The translations under genes were made by a program, and so were the position numbers. 64,000 nucleotides of DNA, from assembly GCF_018388425.1 (NCBI RefSeq), contig NZ_CP074406.1, positions 62,001-126,000 of the forward strand, read 5' to 3'. The notes below the pieces were generated by a model. It searched no databases. It was not told the origin of the DNA and worked only from the letters and a program-made list of their open reading frames with translations. Of the stretch, positions 21,114-29,754 are shown piece by piece. This DNA comes from Nocardioides faecalis (GTDB lineage Bacteria; Actinomycetota; Actinomycetes; Propionibacteriales; Nocardioidaceae). Numbering within the stretch: the first letter of the stretch is position 1; every line of letters begins with the position of its first letter.

Positions 21114-21175
21114 CCGCTTCCCAAGCGGATTTGTCGGAAATCGGCGAGATCACGACGAATTCGCTTGGGAGGCGG
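21114..21175. repeat. 62-bp palindromic element, copy B
   Basis: Arms 21114-21136 and 21153-21175 (23 nt each, three mismatches) enclose a 16-nt loop. The right arm core reads CGACGAATTCGCTTGGGA. It lies between the convergent mmsA and SDR genes. Geometry and sequence match copies A and C. Confidence 0.87.
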
Positions 21176-21190
21176 AGCGCCCGAGCAGGT

Positions 21191-21952
21191 TCAGATCATC
21201 TTCTTCAGCACCCCGAGCGGGGCGTGGCGCATCACGGGGGCGAGCGCGGCCCACGGCAGCGGCGGCACGTGTGCGGAGCCGACCTCCTTCTCGATGGCCG
21301 CGACCATCGCGGCCACGCCCTTCTCGGTGGAGGCCATCAGCGGCGTGGACTGCTCGACCTGGGCGTTCATCTCCGAGCGGATGTAGCCGGGGTAGAGCAC
21401 CGTCACCTTGATCTTGTCCGCGAGCCGGGTGCCGTGCAGCTCGGTGCGCAGGCCCTCGGCGAGATGCGCGACACCGGCCTTGGTGGCGGCGTACGTCGTC
21501 ATCGACGACGGCATCCCGCGCAGCGCCGACATCGAGGAGACCATCACCAGGTGGCCGGCCTCCTGGGCGCGGAAGACCTCCATCGCGGCCTCGGTCTGCG
21601 CCAGCGCGCCGACGAAGTTGGTCATCGCGGTCTCCAGGTTGGCGTCGAAGCGGCCGGTGCCGAGCTTCGCGCCCTTGCCGAGGCCGGCGTTGACGACGAC
21701 CCGGTCGAGCCGGCCGAGCTCCTCGCGCAGCGCACCGAACCCGGCGAACACCGCGTCGGGGTCGGTCACGTCGATCGGGTGCACCGCGACGCGGCGGTCC
21801 GGGTGGGCGGCGAGGATCTCGCTGCGCAGCTCCGCCAGCCGCTCGGTACGACGTGCCGCGAGCGCCAGGTCGTGGCCGCGGGCGGCGAACTGCCGGGCCA
21901 TCTCCGCGCCCAGCCCGCTGGAGGCGCCCGTGATCAGGATGGTCTTGGTCAT
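21191..21952 (-). CDS. Short-chain dehydrogenase/reductase
   Basis: A classical NAD(P)-dependent SDR of 253 residues with TGASSGLG near the N-terminus, an NAG motif in VVVNAGLG, a catalytic Ser in MVSSMSA and YAATK. ATG 21952 is chosen over a GTG six codons upstream because it sits directly before the Rossmann strand. It starts 14 bp downstream of the GGDEF gene and is probably co-transcribed with it. The substrate cannot be deduced; similar proteins are annotated as SDR-family oxidoreductases acting on lipids or ketones. Confidence 0.88.
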   Translation of the reverse strand: MTKTILITGASSGLGAEMARQFAARGHDLALAARRTERLAELRSEILAAHPDRRVAVHPIDVTDPDAVFAGFGALREELGRLDRVVVNAGLGKGAKLGTGRFDANLETAMTNFVGALAQTEAAMEVFRAQEAGHLVMVSSMSALRGMPSSMTTYAATKAGVAHLAEGLRTELHGTRLADKIKVTVLYPGYIRSEMNAQVEQSTPLMASTEKGVAAMVAAIEKEVGSAHVPPLPWAALAPVMRHAPLGVLKKMI

Positions 21953-21966
21953 GGCGTCAGTGTGGC

Positions 21967-23100
21967 TCACCAGGCCTGACGCGCCCGCAGGCCGCGGCGC
22001 AACGCCACGACCGCCGGGGTGTCGCCGGGGCCGGCCGCGCCCGCCGGGTCCGCTGTCCCGTCCACCGGCTCTGTTGTCGCGCCCGGTGCCCGCGCCGCCT
22101 CATCGGGCCCGCGCCCGCCGTGTGAGTGGGGGTGCGCACCGGAGCGGGCGTGCTTGGCGGCGTACATGTCCTGGTCGGCCCGGTCGGCGAGCTGGTCGAT
22201 CGGCTCGCCGGGACGGGCGCTGGCCACACCCGCGGACCACGGGGACGGAGAGTCCTGCACGAGGCGCGCCACGAGTGCGCGGGCACCGTCCTCGGGCACG
22301 CCGGGCAGCACGAGGACGAACTCGTCACCGCCGATCCGGCCGATGCGCTGCTGCCGGTCCAGCCGCGAGCGCCAATGCGCGGCCAGGTCCCGGATCATGT
22401 CGTCGCCGGCGCTGTGCCCGCGGTTGTTGTTGACATCGCGCAGCCCGTCGATGTCGATCATCACCAATGTGAACGGCTCGCCCCGGCGCTGAGCCCGCTC
22501 GAACTCGCGCTCGGCGTGGGCGATGATGTCGCGACGGTTGGGCAGCAGGGTGAGCGGGTCGATGCGGGTGAGCCGGTCGACCCGGCGGTGCACGACCGCG
22601 AAGGCCTCGGCGGTCAGCACGGTCTGCAGGGCGATGGAGAGCGCGAACCCGACGAGCAGGGCCTCGCCGCGCTCGGCGATCAGCGCCAGCCAGACGGCGG
22701 TGCCGCCGTACACCACGGCGCGTCCCCACCGCGGGTGCAGGAACCAGGCGCAGAACGCGCCGATGATCGGCAGCACCGCGCCGTTCATGACCGCGGCCAG
22801 GTCGACGTGCGTGTGGTCGGTCAGCCAGCAGATGGCACCGACCTGCACCGTCACCAGGACCAGGGCGTGGCGGCGGGTGAACCGCTTGCGCAGCGCGACC
22901 ACGGCGATCGCTAGGCCGAGGGCGACGAGGGCGAGCACCACGATCAGCCAGCGCGGGTTCTTGCCGGGGCTCCAGGTCGCGATGCCGACGCCCAGCATCG
23001 CGGCGCTGCTGAGGTACATGGTCGCGGTCGCGAACGGCAGCATCGGGGCGTCGTCGTCACGACGGCCGTGGTTCCGTACGAGGCGGTGGCCGGTGGTCAT
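21967..23100 (-). CDS. Membrane-bound GGDEF diguanylate cyclase
   Basis: Predicted to make cyclic di-GMP. The protein has 377 residues: about six N-terminal membrane helices (residues ~20-170) and a GGDEF domain from about residue 195 with an intact GGDEF signature (RIGGDEFVLVLPG) and the substrate-binding IDIDGLRDVNN segment. The expected inhibitory-site RxxD five residues before GGDEF is not present, so product inhibition may be absent. A disordered Gly/Pro/Ala tail of about 60 residues follows. ATG 23100 has a strong upstream GGGAGGGA; further in-frame sequence upstream runs through the padR promoter and is rejected. Confidence 0.9.
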   Translation of the reverse strand: MTTGHRLVRNHGRRDDDAPMLPFATATMYLSSAAMLGVGIATWSPGKNPRWLIVVLALVALGLAIAVVALRKRFTRRHALVLVTVQVGAICWLTDHTHVDLAAVMNGAVLPIIGAFCAWFLHPRWGRAVVYGGTAVWLALIAERGEALLVGFALSIALQTVLTAEAFAVVHRRVDRLTRIDPLTLLPNRRDIIAHAEREFERAQRRGEPFTLVMIDIDGLRDVNNNRGHSAGDDMIRDLAAHWRSRLDRQQRIGRIGGDEFVLVLPGVPEDGARALVARLVQDSPSPWSAGVASARPGEPIDQLADRADQDMYAAKHARSGAHPHSHGGRGPDEAARAPGATTEPVDGTADPAGAAGPGDTPAVVALRRGLRARQAW

Positions 23101-23243
23101 GAGCGTGTCCCTCCCGCGGGGCCTGCCGCGAGGATCCAGCGTAGGTGGGCCGGTGCGGGCTCGGGGGCGACGAGAGGGGCACGGGACCAAAGGCCCCGGG
23201 ATCCCGTCCTGGCGGAGGAGGGCTCGCCTTCGCGCTGCATATC

Positions 23244-23263
23244 CGGTATATATATCCATACCG
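23244..23263. promoter_or_regulatory. AT-rich PadR operator/promoter candidate
   Basis: CGGTAT (23244-23249) and ATACCG (23258-23263) form an inverted repeat around an 8-bp AT-rich spacer, followed by AGTATGTAT. This is the only strongly AT-rich stretch of the region and lies 31 bp before the padR start. PadR proteins commonly autoregulate through such sites; binding here is inferred. Confidence 0.55.
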
Positions 23264-23293
23264 AGTATGTATCGCCCGTCGAGAGGCCCCCGC

Positions 23294-23935
23294 ATGTCCG
23301 TGAAGCACGCCCTCCTCGCCCTGCTGGAGGAGCAGCCGATGTACGGCTACCAGCTGCGCTCCGAGTTCGAGCAGCGCACCGGCACCACGTGGCCGCTCAA
23401 CGTCGGGCAGGTCTACACCACCCTGAGCCGGCTCGAGCGCGACGGACTGGCGCTCGCCGACGGCGAGGACGCCGAGGGCCACGTCATCTACCGGATCACC
23501 GACTCCGGTCGCGACGAGGTCGCCGCCTGGTTCACCACCCCGGTCGCCCGCACCCAGCCGCCGCGCGACGAGCTCGCGATCAAGCTCGCCCTCGCGGTCA
23601 CCGTGCCCGGCGTCGACGTCGGCACCGTCATCCAGCAGCAGCGCGGCGCCACCATGGCCGCCCTGCAGGACTACACCCGGCTCAAGCGGCAGGTCGGCGA
23701 CGGTGCCGGCCTCGCCGGCGACCCGGCCGACCTCGCCTGGAGCCTGGTGCTCGACTCCCTCGTCTTCGCCGCGGAGGCGGAGATCCGCTGGCTCGACCAC
23801 TGCGAGGCCCGGCTGCGCCGGGCGGCCGTCGAGCAGCAGGCGCTCGACGTCGCCGCGGCCCCCGCCCCGCCCACGCCGGCCGCCGCCGGGCCGGTGCTCG
23901 AGGCGGCGGCGAAGCGCAAGCGGGGCCGGCGATGA
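23294..23935 (+). CDS. PadR-family transcriptional regulator
   Basis: The protein has 213 residues. The N-terminal PadR winged helix is clear (KHALLALLEEQPMYGYQLRS, then WPLNVGQVYTTLSRLERDG), followed by the helical dimerisation domain (Vir_C type) and a basic Ala/Pro-rich tail. ATG 23294 is chosen at the conserved family start; longer upstream reading crosses the operator. Its stop overlaps the start of a 46-residue ORF, and an ABC ATPase and FtsX-type permease follow in the same chain. PadR genes commonly control linked ABC exporters, so repression of this operon is expected, relieved by a substrate of the pump. Confidence 0.93.
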   Translation: MSVKHALLALLEEQPMYGYQLRSEFEQRTGTTWPLNVGQVYTTLSRLERDGLALADGEDAEGHVIYRITDSGRDEVAAWFTTPVARTQPPRDELAIKLALAVTVPGVDVGTVIQQQRGATMAALQDYTRLKRQVGDGAGLAGDPADLAWSLVLDSLVFAAEAEIRWLDHCEARLRRAAVEQQALDVAAAPAPPTPAAAGPVLEAAAKRKRGRR

Positions 23936-24072
23936 AGCTGCTGCAGGCCCATGCCCGGCGCCTGGACCATGCCGAACGCCGGTGGCTGGCCGAGGCCCGC
24001 GACCGGCTGCTGAGCCGCCGCGGCGGCGCGGGCGACACGAACATCCCCACCACGACGGAGGTACGACGATGA
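23932..24072 (+). CDS. 46-residue basic small protein, translationally coupled between padR and the ABC gene
   Basis: An ORF of 47 codons whose ATG overlaps the padR stop (ATGA) and whose stop overlaps the ATG of the ABC ATPase (ATGA at 24069). The predicted protein (MKLLQAHARRLDHAERRWLA at its start) is an Arg/Ala-rich amphipathic helix followed by a short polar tail, with no membrane segment. The two exact overlaps argue for real translation. Its function is unknown; it may act with PadR or simply couple translation. Confidence 0.6.
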   Translation: MKLLQAHARRLDHAERRWLAEARDRLLSRRGGAGDTNIPTTTEVRR

Positions 24073-24788
24073 GTGCTGTGCTGCGGATGCGCGACGTGAC
24101 CCGGGTGCACGGCACCGGCGCCGGCGAGGTGCAGGCGCTGCGTGGCATCTCGTTCGCCGCCCACGCCGGCGAGCTGGTCGCCGTCATGGGGCCCTCGGGC
24201 TCCGGCAAGTCCACCCTGCTGACGATCGCCGGCGGCCTGGACCAGCCCACGTCGGGTGCGGTCGAGGTCGAGGGCACCGACCTGGTCGGCCTCGACCTGG
24301 GCGGCCGGGCCCGGATGCGTCGTACCTCGATCGGCTACGTCTTCCAGGGCTTCAACCTGATCCCGGCGCTGACCGCGGTGGAGAACGTGGCGCTGCCGCG
24401 CGAGCTCGACGGCATCGGCGCCAGGCAGGCGCGGAGCGAGGCGCGCACCGCGCTGGCCGAGGTCGGCATCGGCCACCTCGCCGACCGGTTCCCCGACGAC
24501 ATGTCGGGCGGGCAGCAGCAGCGGGTCGCGATCGCTCGGGCCGTGGTGGGGGAGCGCCGGCTGATCCTGGCCGACGAGCCCACCGGGGCGCTGGACTCCG
24601 AGACCGGCGAGGAGATCCTGCGGCTGCTGCGCGCGCGCTGCGACGCGGGCGCCGCCGGCGTGCTCGTCACCCACGAGGCCCGGCACGCCGCCTGGGCGGA
24701 CCGGGTGGTCTTCCTGCGCGACGGCACCGTCGTCGACGAGACCGGCACCGGCGGCGTCGACCTGCTCACCGAGACCTCCGCCCGGTGA
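24069..24788 (+). CDS. ABC transporter ATP-binding protein (MacB/LolD type)
   Basis: A 239-residue ATPase with Walker A GPSGSGKST, Q-loop VFQGFNLIPALT, signature MSGGQQQR, Walker B LILADEPTGALD and H-loop VTHE. The MacB/LolD/FtsE subgroup is recognised by the LADEPTGALDS segment. GGAGG lies just upstream. It is coupled by overlapping stop and start to both its neighbours and should energise the FtsX-like permease that follows. Confidence 0.93.
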   Translation: MSAVLRMRDVTRVHGTGAGEVQALRGISFAAHAGELVAVMGPSGSGKSTLLTIAGGLDQPTSGAVEVEGTDLVGLDLGGRARMRRTSIGYVFQGFNLIPALTAVENVALPRELDGIGARQARSEARTALAEVGIGHLADRFPDDMSGGQQQRVAIARAVVGERRLILADEPTGALDSETGEEILRLLRARCDAGAAGVLVTHEARHAAWADRVVFLRDGTVVDETGTGGVDLLTETSAR

Positions 24789-27466
24789 GCTCGACGAAGG
24801 GCGCCTCGAACCGGCTCGCCGGCTGGCGGGTCGCGCTGCGGCTGGCCCGCCGCGAGGCGCTGCGCCGCAAGGCGCAGACCGCGCTGATGCTGGTGCTCAT
24901 CGTGCTGCCGGTGCTTGCGGTGAGTGCCGCGGCGGTCGTGTGGCGTACCCAGGACGTGTCCGGCGTCGAGGGTCTCGACCGCCGGTTGGGGGCGGCGCAG
25001 GCCCTGGTGACCCCCGAGCGCAGCGGTCCGGTCGCGCAGCACTTCGACCCCCAGGTCGCGCTGAGCTGGGGTGGCCTGGAGGGACAGGTCCGCGCGGGAA
25101 GCGCCGAGATCGGTGCGGTGCTCGGCGCCGAGCGGCCGATGATCCCGATCCGTCAGCACACGCTGCTGTTCGAGACCGACGAGGGGATCGCCGAGCTCGA
25201 GACCCTCGAGACGGCCCTGGCCGACCCGCTGGCCGAGGGCCTCGTCCGGCTCACCGAGGGCCGGCTGCCCACCCGCCAGGACGAGGTGGTGGTCAACGCG
25301 GCGCTGGTCGAGCGCGGCCCCGGGATCGGTGAGACCCTCACCCTCCTGAGCCGCAGCGCCGACGGCGAGGAGCGGCGGGTCGCCGACATCGTGGGCATCG
25401 CCGAGCACGCCGCCTACCGGGACTATCCGGTGGCCGCCGGCCTGCCCGAGGCGTTCGGTCCCTACTCCGAGGACGCCGCCCCGCAGTGGCTGGTCGGCGG
25501 CGCCCCGGTCGACTGGGCCGCCGTGCAGGCCCTCAACGAGATCGGTGCCTTCGCCCTCTCCCGCGCGGTGCTGAGCGACCCGCCCCCGAGCTCCGCGCTG
25601 CCGCCGGAGGTCGAGGTCATGGTCGACGGCGGCCCCGACGAGGCCACCATCACCGTGCTCGGCCTGATCATCGTGATGGTGCTGATCGAGGTCGTGCTGC
25701 TCGCCGGCCCGGCGTTCGCCGTCCGCGCCAAGGCGCAGGCGCACACCCTCGCCCTGGTCGCCGCGACCGGCGGCACGCCCGCGCAGGCGCGGCGCACCGT
25801 GCTCGCCTCCGGCGTGGTCGTCGGGATCGTCGGTGGCGTGCTCGGCGCCGTGGGTGGCATCGGGGTCGGCGCGCTCGCCGTACCGCTCGCGCAGCGGATG
25901 CAACGCACCTGGTTCGGGCCGTTCGAGGTGCCGTGGCCGCTGCTCGCCGTGGTCGCCGGGTTCGGCTTCCTCTCCGCCTTCCTCGCCGCCGTGGTGCCGG
26001 CCGTCTCCGCGTCCCGGCAGGACGTCGTCGCGGTGCTGGCCGGTCGTCGTGGCGAGGGCCGCCCCTCGGCGCGGTCGCCGCTGCTGGGCGTGGTGCTGAT
26101 CGGTCTCGGCGTCGCCGGCTCCCTGCTGGGGGTCGCCGACGGCGGTGCCTCCCCGCTGCTGGTCGGCGGCTCCGCGATCCTCGCCGTGCTCGGCATGGTG
26201 CTCCTCGTGCCGGTCGCGGTCGCCGCCGTCGCCCGGGTCGCCACGCGCTGGCCGCTGCCGCTGCGCTTCGCTGCCCGCGACGCCGCCCGGCACCGTACCC
26301 GCACCGTGCCCGCGGTCGCCGCCGTCGGTGCCACCGTCGCCGGGGTGATCGCCCTCGGCATCGGGATCGGCAGCATGGAGAGCGCCGACGAGCAGGCCTA
26401 CCGCCCCCAGCTCGCGATGGGCTACGGCGCCGTCACGGTCGCCACGGTCGACGCCGAGGCCGAGGGCGTCGACGTCGCCGCGATCCGCGGGGTCCTGGAG
26501 GCGGAGGCCGGCAAGGGCTCCGTCACCGAGGTGACCGGCGTGGTGACCGACGGGGGTGACGACGAGGGAGACGCCGGTGGCTGGCGCGAGCTGACGTTCA
26601 CCACCGGCGGCGAGGACGTCGAGTTCTCCAGCTGGGGCACCCTCGGCTCGTCGTACCTGGTCGGCGCCGAGGTGCCCGAGGGGATCGGGCTGAGCCCGGC
26701 GGAGCGCACGCTCGCCGAGGAGCGCCTCGCCGCCGGCGAGGTGGTGGTGCTGCGCACGTCGGACTTCGTCGGTCCCGACGACTTCGCGGAGATGACCGTC
26801 GAGGTGACGTTCTACGACGGCGCCGGCGAGTCCCGCCCGCTCCGGTCGCTCGACGTCGCCACCTCGGTGCTCGACCCGGACTCGGGGACGGCGGCGGTCG
26901 CGGCGCTCCTGCCGCAGGCGGTGGTCGACGAGCTGGAGCTGAGCACCGCTACCAGCGGGTTGATCACCCGGCCGGGGCTGTCCGACGAGGCGGTCGAGGA
27001 CCTCAACGAGCGGCTGCAGACCATGCCGGGCGCGGGCTACCTGTACGTCGAGCGCGGCTACCGCACCGAGGCCTCCGTGCGGATCGTCCAGCTCGTGCTG
27101 GCGATCCTGGGCGGGGTGCTGATGCTCGGCGGCACGCTGACCGCGACGTTCCTGGCGCTCTCCGATGCCCGCCCCGACCTGGCCACCATGGCCGCGGTGG
27201 GTGCGCGTCCCCGGACCCGGCGGGCGGTCGCCGCCGGCTACGCGCTGGTGGTGGGTGCGGTCGGCGCTGTGCTGGGCACCCCGATCGGGTTCATCCCCGG
27301 CGTGGCGATCAGCAAGCCGTTGACCCGAGACGGCAGCGGCGCCACCGTGCTGGAGGTCCCGTGGTTGCTCATCACGGTCGTCGTCGTCGGCCTGCCGCTG
27401 CTCACCGCCGCTGCGGTCGGGTTGGCTGCTCGCAGCCGGCTGCCGTTGGCGGCGCGGATCGACTGA
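24785..27466 (+). CDS. FtsX-like ABC permease, two FtsX domains
   Basis: The membrane partner of the preceding ATPase, 893 residues. There is one N-terminal membrane helix, a large extracellular domain, then an FtsX core around residues 290-430. A second helix set, a second extracellular region (residues ~520-770) and a final FtsX core end the protein. GTG 24785 overlaps the ATPase stop. Such transporters move lipids, lipoproteins or antimicrobial peptides across the membrane by a mechanotransmission mechanism. Under PadR control it probably works in envelope stress or drug response; the substrate is unknown. Two hairpins follow. Confidence 0.88.
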   Translation: MSSTKGASNRLAGWRVALRLARREALRRKAQTALMLVLIVLPVLAVSAAAVVWRTQDVSGVEGLDRRLGAAQALVTPERSGPVAQHFDPQVALSWGGLEGQVRAGSAEIGAVLGAERPMIPIRQHTLLFETDEGIAELETLETALADPLAEGLVRLTEGRLPTRQDEVVVNAALVERGPGIGETLTLLSRSADGEERRVADIVGIAEHAAYRDYPVAAGLPEAFGPYSEDAAPQWLVGGAPVDWAAVQALNEIGAFALSRAVLSDPPPSSALPPEVEVMVDGGPDEATITVLGLIIVMVLIEVVLLAGPAFAVRAKAQAHTLALVAATGGTPAQARRTVLASGVVVGIVGGVLGAVGGIGVGALAVPLAQRMQRTWFGPFEVPWPLLAVVAGFGFLSAFLAAVVPAVSASRQDVVAVLAGRRGEGRPSARSPLLGVVLIGLGVAGSLLGVADGGASPLLVGGSAILAVLGMVLLVPVAVAAVARVATRWPLPLRFAARDAARHRTRTVPAVAAVGATVAGVIALGIGIGSMESADEQAYRPQLAMGYGAVTVATVDAEAEGVDVAAIRGVLEAEAGKGSVTEVTGVVTDGGDDEGDAGGWRELTFTTGGEDVEFSSWGTLGSSYLVGAEVPEGIGLSPAERTLAEERLAAGEVVVLRTSDFVGPDDFAEMTVEVTFYDGAGESRPLRSLDVATSVLDPDSGTAAVAALLPQAVVDELELSTATSGLITRPGLSDEAVEDLNERLQTMPGAGYLYVERGYRTEASVRIVQLVLAILGGVLMLGGTLTATFLALSDARPDLATMAAVGARPRTRRAVAAGYALVVGAVGAVLGTPIGFIPGVAISKPLTRDGSGATVLEVPWLLITVVVVGLPLLTAAAVGLAARSRLPLAARID

Positions 27467-27477
27467 GGGGGCCGGGT

Positions 27478-27509
27478 GCAGGAATCCCCGGTCGACCGGG
27501 GATTCCTGC
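27478..27509. terminator. 32-bp perfect palindrome after the FtsX gene
   Basis: The sequence 27478-27509 is fully self-complementary, with 16-nt arms, no loop and GTCGAC at the centre. It starts 12 bp after the permease stop and is followed by CGCATTA. It probably terminates the ABC operon; a protein-binding palindrome is also possible. Confidence 0.7.
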
Positions 27510-27579
27510 GCATTACGGGGTTGCAACCCCCGAAACCCGCCAGGAAACCCTGCCCCGTGTGACAGATGAGCCCAGAGCG

Positions 27580-27620
27580 ACGAACGGCCCCGGTGTCCGA
27601 GGGACACCGGGGCCGTTCGT
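27580..27620. terminator. Terminator hairpin between convergent genes
   Basis: A perfect 19-bp stem (27580-27598 with 27602-27620) with a 3-nt loop, followed by TGCGTTC (27620-27626). It lies between the convergent FtsX and Ig-like-repeat genes and should act in both directions. Confidence 0.85.
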
Positions 27621-27664
27621 GCGTTCGCTGCGGCTCAGCGCGAGTCAGCGCTGTGCCGCACCGT

Positions 27665-29584
27665 TCAGCGCTTGACCTTCGCGGTCCGGGCGCTGACCGC
27701 CGTGGCGGTGAGGTAGCCGCTGCGCCGTACGGTCACCCGGACCTGGATCCGCTTGCCGCGGTCCTTCTTGCCCAGCTTGTACGACGCCTTGGTGGCGCCC
27801 TTGATGACCTTGCCGTTGCGCAGCCACTGGTAGGTGACGCGCACCTTGCCGGGGCCCCAGGTGCCGGTCTTGGCCTTCAGCTTCTTGCCGACCTTCGCCT
27901 TGCCGCTGACCTTCGGCTTCGGGCCGTTGAGGACACCGGTCACGGGGAGGGTCGCGCGGGAGGTGGCGGCCGCCTGCTGGTCACCGGCGGCATCGGTCAC
28001 CACGCCGGTGACCGTGACGGTGATCCGCTTGCCGGCGTGGGTGTTGGTCAGCCGCAGGGTCGTCTGGGTGGCGCCGGGGATCGGCACGCCGTTCGCGCGC
28101 CACTGGTAGCTCAGCCGTGCCGTGGCCGGGGTCCAGGTGCCGGGGCGGGCGGTGAGGGTGCTGCCGGCACGGGTGACGCCGGCGATCGCAGGCACCGCGG
28201 GGGTGAGCACGACCGGGTCGACCGGGTCGACCGGGTCCTCCGGGTCCGCCGGGTTTGGGGTGACGGCGGCGGTGGCCAGCGAGGTGCGCTCGACGGTGCG
28301 GCCGTCGTGGGTGGCGGCGACGCGCACGGAGATCCGCCCGCCGACGTGGTCCGCGGTGAGGTCCAGGGCGGCGCCGGTGGCGCCGGCGATCACCTTGCCG
28401 TCACGCAGCCACTGGTAGCTCAGGTCAGGGCGGGCCGGGCTCCAGGTGCCGGCGGTCGCGGTCAGCCTGCTCCCGGCACGCGGGGTGCCGGAGACGGACG
28501 GCGCGGGGCCGGTGAGCGGGCCCAGCTCGATCGTCACGTCCCGCCTCATCGGTGCGGAGGCCGGGAAGTCCAGGGCGCGGGCGTCGGCCTGCTTGGCGGC
28601 GCCCTCGGCGCCGTCCCACCACTCGGAGACATCGCCACGGTCCGCACCGGCCTCGGGGTGGAACCCCAGCTGGAAGGCGAGGCCGGTGTCCTCGACGACC
28701 CGGAACCTGCCCTCGTCGTTGGTGAGGATCGGGCCGTACTGCGGGTCCTCGAACCCGCCGGTCGCGGTGCGCTTGATCTTGAGCGTGACCGGTGCCTGGG
28801 TGACGGGGGCGCCGGCGCTGTCGCGCACGGTGAACACCACGGTCTTGAGCCGGGTGATCCTCAGGTCGGCGACCACGCCCTGCCCGCCGGGCACGGTGAC
28901 GCTCCGGGTGTCGCGGGCGTAGACGTCGTCGTCGATGCCGTAGGTGTCCGGGCCCTTGGTGTCGACCTCGTAGCTGCGCGCGATCAGCGGCGCGACGGTC
29001 TGGCCGCCGTACGTCGGGCTGGTGCGGGTGTCGTAGCGGCCGTCGGCGTCGGCGAAGACGTAGTGCCCGCCGGACATCGAGTCCTCGGAGATCGACACCG
29101 CCGCGTTCGGGACGGGCGCGCCGTCCTGGTCGGTGACCCGGCCGCTGACCCAGCCGGCCGGCTCCAGCACGATGTCGCGCAGCGTGACGGTGCCGCCGGC
29201 GACCGTGATCTGGCTGCTGCGGGTCCACGCGTTGTCGTACCACTCCGCCTGCAGGCCGGGGTGGGCCTCAGGGCTGGTGTGCAGCTGGTAGGTGCCCTCA
29301 GGCAGGCCGGAGAAGGTGAACCGGCCCTGCTGGTCGGTCTCCCGGCCGGCGTACCAGCTGGTGGAGCCGTCGGTGTCGCGGTACAGGTCCACCCAGGCGT
29401 CAGCCAGCGGGCTGGCGGTGCCCCCGGCCGGCTTGCCCTTGACGACGCCGGTGATCGCGCCGGTGGCGACGGCGTGCGCGGCCGGGGCGAGCGGTGCGAG
29501 CAGCAGCGTGCCCAGGGCCAGGGAGAGGGCCAGGGAGAGGGCGGTGAGCGCCGCGAGGGCGTGGCGTCGGTACGCCGAGGACAT
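27665..29584 (-). CDS. Secreted carboxypeptidase-regulatory-like/Ig-like repeat protein
   Basis: The protein has 639 residues with a signal peptide ending near APAAHA (residue ~38). Two carboxypeptidase-regulatory/CNA-B-like beta domains (residues ~45-230) follow, then a long beta-rich region. Three related repeats of about 90 residues then occur, each with a GTW-x-P...YQW-x4-G...I-x-GAT pattern, separated by an Asp/Pro-rich linker. No sortase motif or membrane anchor is seen, so it should be released or bound noncovalently. No catalytic motif is visible; an adhesive or structural surface role is inferred. It is a single gene, divergent from the tetR gene. Confidence 0.85.
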   Translation of the reverse strand: MSSAYRRHALAALTALSLALSLALGTLLLAPLAPAAHAVATGAITGVVKGKPAGGTASPLADAWVDLYRDTDGSTSWYAGRETDQQGRFTFSGLPEGTYQLHTSPEAHPGLQAEWYDNAWTRSSQITVAGGTVTLRDIVLEPAGWVSGRVTDQDGAPVPNAAVSISEDSMSGGHYVFADADGRYDTRTSPTYGGQTVAPLIARSYEVDTKGPDTYGIDDDVYARDTRSVTVPGGQGVVADLRITRLKTVVFTVRDSAGAPVTQAPVTLKIKRTATGGFEDPQYGPILTNDEGRFRVVEDTGLAFQLGFHPEAGADRGDVSEWWDGAEGAAKQADARALDFPASAPMRRDVTIELGPLTGPAPSVSGTPRAGSRLTATAGTWSPARPDLSYQWLRDGKVIAGATGAALDLTADHVGGRISVRVAATHDGRTVERTSLATAAVTPNPADPEDPVDPVDPVVLTPAVPAIAGVTRAGSTLTARPGTWTPATARLSYQWRANGVPIPGATQTTLRLTNTHAGKRITVTVTGVVTDAAGDQQAAATSRATLPVTGVLNGPKPKVSGKAKVGKKLKAKTGTWGPGKVRVTYQWLRNGKVIKGATKASYKLGKKDRGKRIQVRVTVRRSGYLTATAVSARTAKVKR

Positions 29585-29711
29585 GGGGTCTCCTCCCGGA
29601 AGGGTGAGCGGCCGCGGTCGTGCCGCCGCCTCGCGGGCCCGTCGCCCGCGCGGTCACTCTAAGGACGGCTCACCAGGTCTGGGTGGAGCGTCCACGGACG
29701 ACCCATAAAAA

Positions 29712-29748
29712 AGTCAGGCTTGACTGTTTGTTTCCTTCGGCGCATGCT
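29712..29748 (+). promoter_or_regulatory. tetR promoter with overlapping palindrome
   Basis: AGTCA-GGCT-TGACT (29712-29725) forms an inverted repeat. TTGACT (29720-29725) can serve as -35, and CATGCT (29743-29748) as -10 with a 17-bp spacer. The -10 ends 6 nt before the ATG at 29755, which predicts a leaderless transcript. Autoregulation by the TetR protein is inferred from the overlap. Confidence 0.6.
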
Positions 29749-29754
29749 GGGCTC

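Noticed and set aside
23101..23295. N-terminal extension of the GGDEF protein to 23295
   Set aside because: It would run through the AT-rich padR operator, and a strong ribosome binding site precedes ATG 23100.
24335..27607. Long open frame on the minus strand opposite the ABC/FtsX genes, and similar long antisense frames opposite most genes (for example 2628-4628, 6244-8202, 30080-33001, 36337-38370, 45521-47800)
   Set aside because: They mirror GC-biased codons of the real genes, have repetitive Arg/Gly/Ala/Val-rich products without domains, and conflict with genes that have clear catalytic motifs.
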